From the NCBI GenBank assembly GCA_019638355.1, contig JAHBTY010000005.1, forward strand, positions 310,001-374,000: a stretch of DNA of 64,000 nt, written 5' to 3'. Shown piece after piece: positions 27,346 through 36,770 of this stretch. Under the pieces are notes generated by a model, which ran no database searches, was not told where the DNA came from, and saw nothing but the letters and a program-made list of their open reading frames with translations. The position numbers were made by a program, and so were the translations under genes. The stretch comes from Cyclobacteriaceae bacterium. GTDB taxonomy: Bacteria; Bacteroidota; Bacteroidia; Cytophagales; Cyclobacteriaceae. The first letter of the stretch is position 1; each line of letters opens with the position of its first letter.

Positions 27346-30300
27346 ATGCAAGAGAGAGAAATAAAAAATATACTCACCGATGATTATGCCTTTGACAAGT
27401 GGCAAAGGCTTATTGACTTTGTGTTTCCCAAAGTCAATTTTGAAAACTCCATTGTCTCTTTGGATGATAGCAGTAATAAAACTAAATACATCCACCAAAA
27501 GGGAGATATTACACTCACTGACGGTAAGAAGATAATCATCCTTGAAGTTTGCATTAAGAAAGAGAACAAGATTGCCAAAACCAAAGTAAGTTTTCACAAT
27601 ATCACTGCTAAGTATATTGACCAGGCTAACAACCACGGTATTTTGGTATTCTATGTTTCGGAGGATAAGTCTCAGCAAGACTATCGTCTATCTTTCATTT
27701 GCAAAGAATCTCGTTTTAATGAAGAGGGTCAGTTTGAAGAGTTTAAAACAAACCCTAAGCGTTATACCTACCTGTTGGGTATCAATGAATCTGCTACTAC
27801 TGCTGCAAAGCGACTGAGGGAATTAGCAGCAAAGAAAAACACTTTCAACTTCGAGTTAAAGGATGTCATTGATGCCTTCTCTGTTGAAAAGCTGAATGAC
27901 GAGTTTTTCAAAAAATACAAAGAGCAGTTCCAGATATTTAATAACTACCTTATTGAAGATGATAAAATAAGGTATGGCATTTTTGACATTGATAAGAATG
28001 AGAAAGAAGAGAATAAAACTGCCAACGAACTGCCCATTCGTGATTTTACAAAGAAACTATTAGGTCGTTTAGTATTCCTTTACTTTTTGCAGCGTAAGGG
28101 ATGGATGGGTGTACCCACACCAACAGGCAGCCAGAAAGTAACATGGAAAAACGGGTATAAAAACTTTGTATATAAACTCTTTACGGAAGCGGCTAAACCG
28201 GAAAAATTTCACAGCAAATATTTATCAGAACTGTTCTACAATACACTGAATAACGAGAGCCGTGAAAACTTTGTCTTTCTGATAGATGGCAAAAGCCCAT
28301 TTAAGGATGCAAAAAATGTAAGTGTTCCATACCTCAACGGAGGTTTGTTTGATGATGATTTTCCGAAGGGCAATAAGATTGATTTTCCGAAGCACATTTT
28401 TGAAAATCTGTTTGAGTTTTTAGAACAGTACAATTTTACCATTGATGAAAACAGCCCGGAAGACCACGAGGTAGGTATTGACCCTGAAATGCTGGGCCAC
28501 ATCTTTGAAAACCTGTTGGAAGACAACCGGGATAAGGGAGCATATTATACACCCAAAGAAGTGGTGCATTATATGAGCCAGCAAAGTATTATTGAATACC
28601 TCAAACACAACTTAAATACCGATAGCAAAGACATAGATGATTTCGTAAAGGGCAATGTTGTTTCTGACTTTGTAAGAGCCAATCATTCGCTGATAAAGAA
28701 ATTGCTGAAAGAGGTAAAAGTATGTGATCCGGCCATTGGGTCAGGAGCTTTCCCAATGGGTGTTTTAAAAGTAATATTCACTGCATTGCAAAACCTGCAC
28801 AATGCCATCAGCCCAAATGAATCATTCAATGAGGCGAAGGTCAAAAAGGATATTATTCAAAAAAGCATCTATGGTGTTGATTTGGAAAAAGGTGCCGTTG
28901 ACATTGCAAGGTTACGATTTTGGCTGGCTTTGGTGGTGGATGAAGACAAGCCTCAACCCTTACCTAACCTCGACTACAAAATCATGCAGGGAAACAGTAT
29001 CCTTGAAAAGTTTGAGGATGTGGATTTGAGCAACCTGTTAAAAGACGAGAATGAGGAAATTATTACTGCACACAAAGGGCAGGTAGAATTGCCTGGCTTT
29101 GGCAGAAACCAAAGTGTTTTTGTGTTCGACAGTACCACTAAAGAAGAGTTTCAGAGCCTTATAGATTTATACTTCGATTTTAAAGTAGATACCTCATATC
29201 CATACAAAACCAAACAGGAGGTAAAGGCGAAGATTAACTCTATTATTGAGGGCAAGTTGAAGGCAAAGTTTGCATTGGATAAAACCAAGTTGCAAGCAAC
29301 TTTGGCCGAAAAGCAAAGCCATGTAAAGGCTAATACCATCAATACCCATGACCCAAAGGGAGTTCAGGATAAAAAGACCAAAGCAGTAGAGAAACTAAAT
29401 AAAGAAATTGAATCCCTTGAATACAAGATAGCCCACCTGAGTGATATATTAGACCGCCTCAACCGATGGGAGCATGAGGAGAAAGAACGGCCCTACTTTT
29501 TGTGGCACACCTATTTCAAAGATGTATTCGATAAAGGTAAGTTCGACATTATTATAGGCAATCCACCATACATAAAGGAATACACTAATCGTAAGGCGTT
29601 TGATGGAATTAGAGACAGCCCTTACTACATGGGCAAAATGGATATATGGTACTTTTTTGCCTGCTTCTGTATTGATATGCTGAAAGACAATGGGGGCATA
29701 CAATGCTTTATTGCACAGAACAACTGGATAACCAGTTCAGGTGCTGCAAAACTGCGGAACAAAATTGTGCAGGAAACTGAAATGCTTTCGTTTATTGATT
29801 TTGGTAACTACAAAGTTTTTCAGAGTGCCGGTATACAAACCATGATTTATGTGGTGAAGAAAACAACGCCAAGAGAAAAATATACCACCAACTATGCAAG
29901 ATTGCTGGTGGATAATATTGATAAAACCTTTTTGGATTACTTCCTGCAATCAGATGCCAATACTACACATGAAAACTTTGAAAAGGTAAACTTTGAGTTT
30001 GTTCCGGATACTTATATCGATGGTTATATCACTTTTGCAAATGACACTAATGAGAATATTCTAAAGAAAATTCAAGAGGTTGAACATATACGATTGGAAG
30101 AAAAGGAGATAGCGACCGGAATACAGCCTAATCCCGATGTTGTTAATACAAGGAATATTAAGCGTTTTACTGAACGAGAAATTAGCGACAACAAAATAAA
30201 GGTAGGCGATGGAGTTTTTGTTGTTCCGAAGGGTAAGTTTGATAAATTGGATGATGCTGAGAAAAAGTACATCAAGCCAGTCTTTGAGCCTAATGAAGTT

Positions 30301-31101
30301 CAGCGGTACAAGTTTATTGATGATTACGAATCTGAAATATTGTACATCACGAAAGCCAATTATCAAAATGATGCACCGAATCTATTAAAGCATCTCTCTG
30401 TCTATAGTAAGATAATGGAAGAGAGGCGAGAAAATCAAAATGGTCGTCTTACTTATTACCATTTGCAATGGCCAAGAGATGAAAATTTCTTTAAGGAAGG
30501 AGAAAAAATATTAAGCGTTAGAAAGTGTGATAGACCTACGTTCATTTACACTAAAGCGATGTCATATGTAATGCTTTCGTTTAATGTAATTAGGACTGAA
30601 AGAGTAAACCTGAAGTATTTAACTGCATTGCTAAATAGTAAACTAATAGCATTTTGGTTAAGAAACAAAGGCAAAATGCAGGGTAACAATTACCAGATAG
30701 ATAAAGAGCCTTTGCTGGAGATACCCATTGCATTGTCTGACAAGCAGCAAATTATTGCTACGCTGGTCGATTATATTTTGCTGGTGCATCAGCCCCGCAA
30801 GGAGCAGTTGATAAAATACATTGGCGATGATTTGATCATTCATTCGTTTGATGAAGTAATAGACCAGGCTTTTTACGAAATATACTTTGGTGCAGAGCCT
30901 GAAATGGCAGAATTGCAAGTATTGAAATACCTGGAGAATATTAAACCCATTTCAGAAGACTACACAGATGCCGATATTGAAACAGTGGTAAAATTTTACC
31001 ACTGGCTGCATGAGCAAACAAATCCTGTTCGTACCGCTTTACTCAAAGCCAACATTGTAAGTAAAGATATTATTGGTGTAATAAATTCAACCATCAGCTA
31101 A
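27346..31101 (+). CDS. Eco57I-like N6-adenine DNA methyltransferase, possible type IIG enzyme
   Basis: The 1251-residue protein has the central gamma-type adenine methylase: GAYYTPKEVVHYM (about 398-410), VCDPAIGSGAFPMG (AdoMet motif I, about 459) and IIIGNPPYIKEY (motif IV NPPY, about 738). A coiled-coil insertion lies at about 620-705. The C-terminal 400 residues look like a TaqI/Eco57I-type target-recognition region. The N-terminus (KGDITLTDGKKIIILEVCIK, about 48-75) has the spacing of a PD-(D/E)XK nuclease, but the usual ExK reads EVC, so cleavage activity is uncertain. If that domain is live, this is a single-chain restriction-modification enzyme; if not, a BREX PglX-like methylase. Its stop overlaps the ATPase start (TAATG). 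Confidence 0.88.
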   Translation: MQEREIKNILTDDYAFDKWQRLIDFVFPKVNFENSIVSLDDSSNKTKYIHQKGDITLTDGKKIIILEVCIKKENKIAKTKVSFHNITAKYIDQANNHGILVFYVSEDKSQQDYRLSFICKESRFNEEGQFEEFKTNPKRYTYLLGINESATTAAKRLRELAAKKNTFNFELKDVIDAFSVEKLNDEFFKKYKEQFQIFNNYLIEDDKIRYGIFDIDKNEKEENKTANELPIRDFTKKLLGRLVFLYFLQRKGWMGVPTPTGSQKVTWKNGYKNFVYKLFTEAAKPEKFHSKYLSELFYNTLNNESRENFVFLIDGKSPFKDAKNVSVPYLNGGLFDDDFPKGNKIDFPKHIFENLFEFLEQYNFTIDENSPEDHEVGIDPEMLGHIFENLLEDNRDKGAYYTPKEVVHYMSQQSIIEYLKHNLNTDSKDIDDFVKGNVVSDFVRANHSLIKKLLKEVKVCDPAIGSGAFPMGVLKVIFTALQNLHNAISPNESFNEAKVKKDIIQKSIYGVDLEKGAVDIARLRFWLALVVDEDKPQPLPNLDYKIMQGNSILEKFEDVDLSNLLKDENEEIITAHKGQVELPGFGRNQSVFVFDSTTKEEFQSLIDLYFDFKVDTSYPYKTKQEVKAKINSIIEGKLKAKFALDKTKLQATLAEKQSHVKANTINTHDPKGVQDKKTKAVEKLNKEIESLEYKIAHLSDILDRLNRWEHEEKERPYFLWHTYFKDVFDKGKFDIIIGNPPYIKEYTNRKAFDGIRDSPYYMGKMDIWYFFACFCIDMLKDNGGIQCFIAQNNWITSSGAAKLRNKIVQETEMLSFIDFGNYKVFQSAGIQTMIYVVKKTTPREKYTTNYARLLVDNIDKTFLDYFLQSDANTTHENFEKVNFEFVPDTYIDGYITFANDTNENILKKIQEVEHIRLEEKEIATGIQPNPDVVNTRNIKRFTEREISDNKIKVGDGVFVVPKGKFDKLDDAEKKYIKPVFEPNEVQRYKFIDDYESEILYITKANYQNDAPNLLKHLSVYSKIMEERRENQNGRLTYYHLQWPRDENFFKEGEKILSVRKCDRPTFIYTKAMSYVMLSFNVIRTERVNLKYLTALLNSKLIAFWLRNKGKMQGNNYQIDKEPLLEIPIALSDKQQIIATLVDYILLVHQPRKEQLIKYIGDDLIIHSFDEVIDQAFYEIYFGAEPEMAELQVLKYLENIKPISEDYTDADIETVVKFYHWLHEQTNPVRTALLKANIVSKDIIGVINSTIS

Positions 31102-32960
31102 TGAAGATTATCGAACTCACACTACACAACTTCAAGTTTTTTACCGAAACCGACAACACACTAAAGCTGGACGGTAAAAACGTGTTGATATGGGGGGAAA
31201 ACGGTAGTGGTAAATCTTCTATCTATTGGGGCATTTATACATTGCTCCAATGCAGTTTTAAAGAGAATGGTGGTATAGATGCCTACTTTACAGAAAACCA
31301 CGAGAAAAACCTCATAAACATACATACACCTGCCGGTGATCCTTCTTTCATAGAAATGAAGTTGGACAATGGCAATGCGTATAAAATAGCCCTTGGCGAT
31401 TATAGTGTCATCAACGATAAAGATGTTCAGTTAAGTGCTGTCAGCAGTGATTTCATCAATTATCAGGTGCTGGCAAGTTTCCTCAGCTTTTATCACAGAG
31501 ACAATCCTGTTTTGTTTGAAATGTTTGAAGTGGAAATTTTCAGGTATTTACAGTTTTCCCCTCCTGCCCCTTACACATTCGACTTTTTTAATGATGCCTG
31601 GGAAGAGCTCAAAAAACCTTTGGTTAAAAGTGGTAAGCCAAGCAAATACCCAAATAAGCTATCTACAATCGTTACCAACAAAAACAAGCTCAAGGATGCG
31701 TTTAATTTACAGTTGAGGACTTTGCTGGGCAATGCAACCACTAAGGCCAACGACATATTAAAAACCAAATTCGGTTACGATATCGAAATTGAGTTAGAAT
31801 ATCGGGAGTACGATTTTGAACTGCTGGCCAACAACAGCGATGTCCGCTATACCATGCCGGAAATATTCCTTAAAATCAGAAAGTACTATGGCAAAGAGGA
31901 TGTTGTAAAAAAGCCACATTCATTTTTAAATGAGGCCAAGAAGACTGCAATAGGCTTAGCCATCCGGTTGGGCATTTTGGAGAGAAGATTATTGGCTGAC
32001 AAGCTAAATGTACTGGCGTTGGATGATTTGCTGATAAGTCTGGATATGAGCAACCGGGAAGTAGTACTAAAACTGCTTTTTGGCGAGTATCAGGATAAAT
32101 ATCAGTTATTGATTTTCACCCACGATAAGCAATTCTTCAACATTGCTAAGCATAAAATAGAGCACAGCAGTTTTAAAGACAATTGGCTGTTTTGGGAATT
32201 TTATGTGAACGAAAAAGATCCACTCATTCCCAAACCGAGGTTTTTTGAAAATGAAACGGAATTGTCAAAGGCACTATATCACTTGTCAGAAAGCGACTAT
32301 CCTGCATCTGTCAATTACCTGAGAAAGCATACGGAGAAGATTTTGGAAAAACACCTTCCTCATCATTTGTATGCAAACATTGACAAAGAAGAGCCCAACA
32401 GCAATTATACATTGGATTCTATGCTGGGCAGGGCCATTATCTTTTTCACCAAGATAAATCAGCCCACAATAGTGTCGAATTTATCAGATGTAAAACAGTA
32501 TGTAAAAATTCTATTGAACCCATTATCGCATACAGAACGTGGAGTTCAAAGACATAAGGGCGAAATCAAAAACATAATAATCACTTTAGATGCTTTGGAA
32601 AGGTCATTTTCACTGGCGTCATATAGAGTGCATATTAAGTCAGGTGAGCTTGTTACTTTGAAACTCACTAAGGATGCAACAATATCTTACGAAATTGATG
32701 TAAGGCTTCTGGAAGATTTATTTTGGTTTAAAGATGGTCTAAATGACCGTTTTGCCCCATGCAAATCCGAATCTATAAGAATAAGGGAGTTTGAAAATGC
32801 CGTTTTAAAAGAAGATAAGAAATTCAATCATTATAAAGATTTACCACTTTCTGATTTGTATACTCAGATTGTAAATCATAATGCTTTTCAAATTCCAGTT
32901 ATTGCAGATTGGGAGTCACTGTACTTCAAATCTGACGGCACTTTATTAACTACTTTGTAA
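31101..32960 (+). CDS. SMC/RecF-like AAA ATPase
   Basis: This 619-residue protein opens like RecF/OLD-type ATPases: IIELTLHNFKFF, then WGENGSGKSSIYWGIY (Walker A, 31-46). The Walker B-like LALDDLLISLDMSNR (about 305-319) and a switch His in FTHDKQFF (about 339-346) follow. The intervening arm (about 90-270) is short, without an obvious long coiled coil. The C-terminal 250 residues (ESDYPASVNYLRKHTEKILE onward) are unassigned. It is coupled to the methyltransferase by a TAATG overlap. It could be a DNA- or phage-sensing motor for the operon, but no toprim or HNH motif was seen. Confidence 0.82.
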   Translation: MKIIELTLHNFKFFTETDNTLKLDGKNVLIWGENGSGKSSIYWGIYTLLQCSFKENGGIDAYFTENHEKNLINIHTPAGDPSFIEMKLDNGNAYKIALGDYSVINDKDVQLSAVSSDFINYQVLASFLSFYHRDNPVLFEMFEVEIFRYLQFSPPAPYTFDFFNDAWEELKKPLVKSGKPSKYPNKLSTIVTNKNKLKDAFNLQLRTLLGNATTKANDILKTKFGYDIEIELEYREYDFELLANNSDVRYTMPEIFLKIRKYYGKEDVVKKPHSFLNEAKKTAIGLAIRLGILERRLLADKLNVLALDDLLISLDMSNREVVLKLLFGEYQDKYQLLIFTHDKQFFNIAKHKIEHSSFKDNWLFWEFYVNEKDPLIPKPRFFENETELSKALYHLSESDYPASVNYLRKHTEKILEKHLPHHLYANIDKEEPNSNYTLDSMLGRAIIFFTKINQPTIVSNLSDVKQYVKILLNPLSHTERGVQRHKGEIKNIIITLDALERSFSLASYRVHIKSGELVTLKLTKDATISYEIDVRLLEDLFWFKDGLNDRFAPCKSESIRIREFENAVLKEDKKFNHYKDLPLSDLYTQIVNHNAFQIPVIADWESLYFKSDGTLLTTL

Positions 32961-32972
32961 ATCGAATTAATT

Positions 32973-34007
32973 ATGTCAGAGATCAATAACCCACAACATA
33001 GCGACATCATATTTTACAACACCCCCACAGGTGATGTGAAAATTGAGGTGATTTTTAATGACGAAACCTTTTGGCTCACTCAAAAGCGGATGGCGGAATT
33101 GTTTGGTGTGGAAGTTCCTGCTATCAACAAACACCTCAGTAATATTTACGAAACGGGCGAACTGGACGAAAAGGCAACTATTTCCATTTTGGAAACAGTT
33201 CAGCAGGAAGGCACCCGGATGGTAAAGAGGAATGTGGAGTTTTACAATCTGGATGCTATAATAGCCGTTGGCTATAGGGTAAACAGCCATCAAGCCACTC
33301 AGTTCCGCATTTGGGCTACTAAAACCCTTAGAGAGTTCATTATCAAGGGTTTTGTATTGGACGATGAAAGGCTTAAACAAGGAAAACGCTTTGGCAAGGA
33401 CTACTTTGAAGAACTCTTGGAACGCATCCGGGAGATTCGGGCAAGTGAAAGGCGTTTCTACCTCAAAATAACCGACATCTACGAACAGTGCAGTATCGAT
33501 TACAACAAGGATGCAGAAATCACCCAAAAGTTCTTTAAAACAGTTCAAAACAAGCTGCATTGGGCAATTACCGGGAAAACGGCAGCCGAACTGATTGCTG
33601 ACCGTGCCGATGCCTCCCAGCCCAACATGGGCTTAACCACCTGGAAGAATGCCCCCAAAGGTAAAATCCTGAAAACAGATATTGGAACAGCCAAAAATTA
33701 CCTGCAGGAAAAGGAAATCAAAGAACTGGAACGTATCGTTACCATGTACCTCGATTTTGCTGAACTGCAAGCCGAAAGACAGATCCCGATGAAAATGGCA
33801 GATTGGGTTACCCGTTTGGATGCCTTCCTTCAATTCAACGAATACCAGATTTTAAAAGATGCAGGTAAAGTGAGCCATGAAGTAGCCATGAAATTGGCAG
33901 AGAAAGAATATGAAAAATTCAGAGTAATTCAGGATAGAAATTTTGAAAGTGATTTTGAGAAAGAAGTAAAAAAGATAACCGATAAGCCCAAAAAGAAAAA
34001 GAAATAA
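32973..34007 (+). CDS. RhuM-family protein
   Basis: The 344-residue sequence matches the RhuM family named from Salmonella pathogenicity island 3. Diagnostic stretches are VIFNDETFWLTQKRMAELF, AINKHLSNIYETGELDE, YNLDAIIAVGYRVNSHQATQ and FRIWATKTLREFIIKGFVLD. The C-terminal half (ITDIYEQCSIDYNKDAE, then NKLHWAITGKTAAELI) is also typical. The N-terminus is probably DNA-binding. The biochemical function is unknown, though the genes are frequent inside restriction and defence loci. It ends in a basic KPKKKKK tail, and its TAA is directly followed by the Argonaute ATG, so the two are likely made together. Confidence 0.88.
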   Translation: MSEINNPQHSDIIFYNTPTGDVKIEVIFNDETFWLTQKRMAELFGVEVPAINKHLSNIYETGELDEKATISILETVQQEGTRMVKRNVEFYNLDAIIAVGYRVNSHQATQFRIWATKTLREFIIKGFVLDDERLKQGKRFGKDYFEELLERIREIRASERRFYLKITDIYEQCSIDYNKDAEITQKFFKTVQNKLHWAITGKTAAELIADRADASQPNMGLTTWKNAPKGKILKTDIGTAKNYLQEKEIKELERIVTMYLDFAELQAERQIPMKMADWVTRLDAFLQFNEYQILKDAGKVSHEVAMKLAEKEYEKFRVIQDRNFESDFEKEVKKITDKPKKKKK

Positions 34008-36086
34008 ATGCAGCAAGATTTACTCTTAAATATCATTCCTTTCAATCCTCCGGCAGGGAAACAAACTTTTGCATTCTACAGGCAGAAGCAGCCTGGTTAT
34101 TATCCGGTGTTTAAAGGTGATTTGCAAGGGTTACTTGATGATAAATTTTCTGCATTGGAATTGCTGGAATTAGAAAAGCTGTACACTGATTTTCAGCCAC
34201 CCAGAGAAGGGGCAATACTCTTGGATATTGATTTATCGGTTAGCACCCGTTTTGCCAATCATTACTACCGCTACCTGATAAGAAAACACTTTGAAGGTAT
34301 TGCAGATATCATGCATCAGGACTTCACCAGTGAAACAGAAGTATGGTTTCATAGTCCTGAAAAGAGCACCGCCAAATACAAAGTGTATAACCAGTTTACA
34401 CTCAAAGTTCAATATGGCAGGGTAACAGATAAACCCGAATTGGTTCTTTCTTATGATGGCACAACCAAAGTATTTGCAAAGCCGGTTTCCGAAATATACA
34501 ACTTCAATACCAACCTGTACAATTGGATAGTTTGCAATGGGGTTATTTATAAATGGAAGTTCAGACCACAGGAGGTAATCAATCAACCACAGAATTGTTA
34601 CCCAATTTTAAGCAACGAACTCAAGCCGCATTTAGAAATTGCCTTTGATGTACCGGACTTAAAAAACCGCTATCCAAAATACTTGGATATTCTGCAAGAT
34701 TTTTACAGCAAGTATCTCAACACCCCTGCTTTTTGCAAAATCATTCCTATAACCGAGGAAGGCTTTTATCGGCCAAAGGCAGAGCAGTACCGTGTTATCA
34801 ATTCAAGCTCCAACGATTTGTTGTATGCCGGAGGAAAAACAGGAAAGGAGCCTAAGAAAGATTTTAAGTCAAAAGGTCCTTACCAATTACCACAGAAGCC
34901 CAGCAACTTCAAATTCTTTTTCATTTATCAGCAGTCAGACAAACCAACTGCGGTAACTGAACTGTACAGGTATTTGCATAGTGGCTGGAAAGACGACCGT
35001 TTCCCTTTCCCCAAAATGCAAGACTACATCAAAGTGCCTTTTGAGTTAGACATTTCAAAGAACGTAGAATTTGATACCGTTGAAAATGCAGTAGCCAGTG
35101 TTCGCAATGCTGTAAAGAACGCAGATTGGCAACCTGATACGCAATACATGGCACTCTTTGTAAACCCAGTGCCTAAATTAGAAAAGGACGAAGGCAAGAA
35201 GAACATTTACTATAAGATCAAAGAAATCCTTTTGTATGAAGGTGTGCTTTCACAAGTAATCAAAAGCGAACACCTGTACAAAAACGGTAAGCCTAATTCT
35301 TTCTTCAATACATTCCTGCCACACATTGAAATTGCCATGCTGGCAAAATTGGGTGGTGTGCCCTGGAGGCTGAACAGACCAACCAACAATGAGCTTATTG
35401 TGGGTGTGGGTGCATTCTATTCTGTTACCCGTAAATCCAGATTTGTAGGCTCTGCTTTCTGCTTCAATAATGAGGGTATATTCAAAGGCTTTGATTGCTT
35501 TAAAGGCGATGATACCATAAGCCTTGCAGGTTCCATCCGTGAGGCAGTAGCAGAGTTTATTGCCGTCAATTATACAGCTTCAAGGTTGGTTATTCACTTC
35601 TATAAAGACATTGGCAAAAAGGAATTAGAACCCATCCTGCGGACTTTACACACATTGGGCTTGAACATTCCTGTTATTGTTGTTACCATCAACAAAACTG
35701 AAAGCAAAGAGTTGTTAGGCTTTGATGTAAGCGATGCGGAGAACCTGATGCCATACAGTGGCACAATTGTAAAGGTGGGCAAATCCGAATACCTGCTATT
35801 CAACAATACCCGATACGATGCAACCTCAAAGCCTGCACAAAAGGAATATCACTTTCCGGTAAAGATTGCTTTATCCTCAACAGTGGAAGGCATGTTAGAT
35901 GATATGAACTTGGTAGAGCAACTCATAGACCAGGTGTATCAGTTCAGCCGTATGTACTGGAAAAGCACCAATCAGCAGAATTTGCCGGTTACCATCAAGT
36001 ACCCTGAAATGGTGGCCGAGATTTGCCCTTATTTCCAACACGACAAACTGCCTGACTTTGGGAAGGAGAGTTTGTGGTTTTTGTGA
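34008..36086 (+). CDS. long prokaryotic Argonaute, probably catalytically inactive
   Basis: The C-terminal half of this 692-residue protein is MID-PIWI. MID: the guide 5'-phosphate pocket residues appear as YYKIKEILL (Tyr/Lys about 401-405), SQVI (Gln416) and LAKLGGVPWRL (Lys447). PIWI: LIVGVGAFYS (463-472), RLVIHFYKDIGKKE (526-539), VTINKTES, YLLFNNTRY (595-603) and the C-terminal LWFL typical of Argonautes. Where active proteins have the first catalytic Asp (GxD) this one has Gly468, so target slicing is unlikely. The N-terminal 380 residues hold N and PAZ-like parts I cannot delimit. Length and inactivation fit the long-B type, which acts with a partner effector. No TIR, Sir2 or DREN-type partner adjoins; the partner may be RhuM or the upstream genes. 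Confidence 0.85.
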   Translation: MQQDLLLNIIPFNPPAGKQTFAFYRQKQPGYYPVFKGDLQGLLDDKFSALELLELEKLYTDFQPPREGAILLDIDLSVSTRFANHYYRYLIRKHFEGIADIMHQDFTSETEVWFHSPEKSTAKYKVYNQFTLKVQYGRVTDKPELVLSYDGTTKVFAKPVSEIYNFNTNLYNWIVCNGVIYKWKFRPQEVINQPQNCYPILSNELKPHLEIAFDVPDLKNRYPKYLDILQDFYSKYLNTPAFCKIIPITEEGFYRPKAEQYRVINSSSNDLLYAGGKTGKEPKKDFKSKGPYQLPQKPSNFKFFFIYQQSDKPTAVTELYRYLHSGWKDDRFPFPKMQDYIKVPFELDISKNVEFDTVENAVASVRNAVKNADWQPDTQYMALFVNPVPKLEKDEGKKNIYYKIKEILLYEGVLSQVIKSEHLYKNGKPNSFFNTFLPHIEIAMLAKLGGVPWRLNRPTNNELIVGVGAFYSVTRKSRFVGSAFCFNNEGIFKGFDCFKGDDTISLAGSIREAVAEFIAVNYTASRLVIHFYKDIGKKELEPILRTLHTLGLNIPVIVVTINKTESKELLGFDVSDAENLMPYSGTIVKVGKSEYLLFNNTRYDATSKPAQKEYHFPVKIALSSTVEGMLDDMNLVEQLIDQVYQFSRMYWKSTNQQNLPVTIKYPEMVAEICPYFQHDKLPDFGKESLWFL

Positions 36087-36114
36087 TACAATTAAAAAGA
36101 TTCAAAAAAAAAAA

Positions 36115-36146
36115 TATACCAAACGGTATAAAAAGTGTTATATTTG
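36115..36146 (+). promoter_or_regulatory. TetR operator and promoter of the TetR gene
   Basis: TATACCAAACGGTATA (36115-36130) is a palindrome with arms TATACC and GGTATA. A -7 box TATATTTG (36139-36146) follows, and the ATG is only 6 bp later, so the mRNA may be leaderless. The operator fills the -33/spacer region, as expected for autorepression. A matching site lies at 36771-36788. Confidence 0.7.
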
Positions 36147-36151
36147 CCTGC

Positions 36152-36754
36152 ATGAAACAGACTCTTTCAAAGGCAGAACGTACCCGTAATTATATAATTG
36201 AGAAAACTGCCCCTGTTTTCAATGAAAAGGGGTTCGCAGGAACATCGCTTGCAGACATGACAAACGCTACTGGTCTTACAAAAGGCAGTATTTACGGAAA
36301 CTTTACAAACAAAGATGAGGTTGCTTTGGCTGCATTTGATTACAATTATGGCAAAGTAACAAACTATATAAAGGACAAAATTTTAGCTACCGACAATTCC
36401 ATAGAACGACTGTTGGTTTATCCCAAAGTGTATCGTGACTTTTTGAAAATACCGTTTTTAAAACCAGGTTGCCCAATCCTGAATACTTCTACAGAAGCAG
36501 ATGATACTCACCCAAAATTGAGAGAACGAGCGGCAAATGCTTTGGCATTTTGGAAAACTTCTATTGAAAGTCAAATAAAACGTGGCATAGAAAGAGGAGA
36601 AATAAAAGAAGACACAAACCCAACTGAGTTTGCAGTCATTTTGATGTCGTTAATTGAAGGTGCAATCATGCAAGCGAAGGTTACTGGCAAACCCACTGAA
36701 CTTAGCATAGCCATGAATTATTTAGAACAACTAATTCTTAACATAAAGACGTAA
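36152..36754 (+). CDS. TetR/AcrR-family repressor
   Basis: ATG 36152 (MKQTLSKAERTRNYI) gives 200 residues. A longer frame reaching back into the Argonaute gene is rejected because the operator and -7 box lie there. The N-terminal HTH is classical: AERTRNYIIEKTAPVFNEKG, then TSLADMTNATGLTKGSIYGN (about 41-60). The ligand domain includes LKPGCPILNTSTEADDTHP, resembling the TetR_C_33/YxaF-like group. Matching operators before it and before the thiolase indicate that it controls both itself and the downstream operon, probably de-repressed by an acyl-type or electrophilic ligand. Confidence 0.88.
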   Translation: MKQTLSKAERTRNYIIEKTAPVFNEKGFAGTSLADMTNATGLTKGSIYGNFTNKDEVALAAFDYNYGKVTNYIKDKILATDNSIERLLVYPKVYRDFLKIPFLKPGCPILNTSTEADDTHPKLRERAANALAFWKTSIESQIKRGIERGEIKEDTNPTEFAVILMSLIEGAIMQAKVTGKPTELSIAMNYLEQLILNIKT

Positions 36755-36770
36755 TTTTTTTTAATCAATA

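Noticed and set aside
34008-36086. Short Argonaute (SPARTA/SPARSA type)
   Set aside because: At 692 residues with a 380-residue N-terminal half it is a long Argonaute, and no TIR-APAZ or Sir2-APAZ partner adjoins.
36074-36151. Longer TetR start overlapping the Argonaute end
   Set aside because: The extra 26 codons run through the operator and -7 box; the TetR fold begins at 36152.
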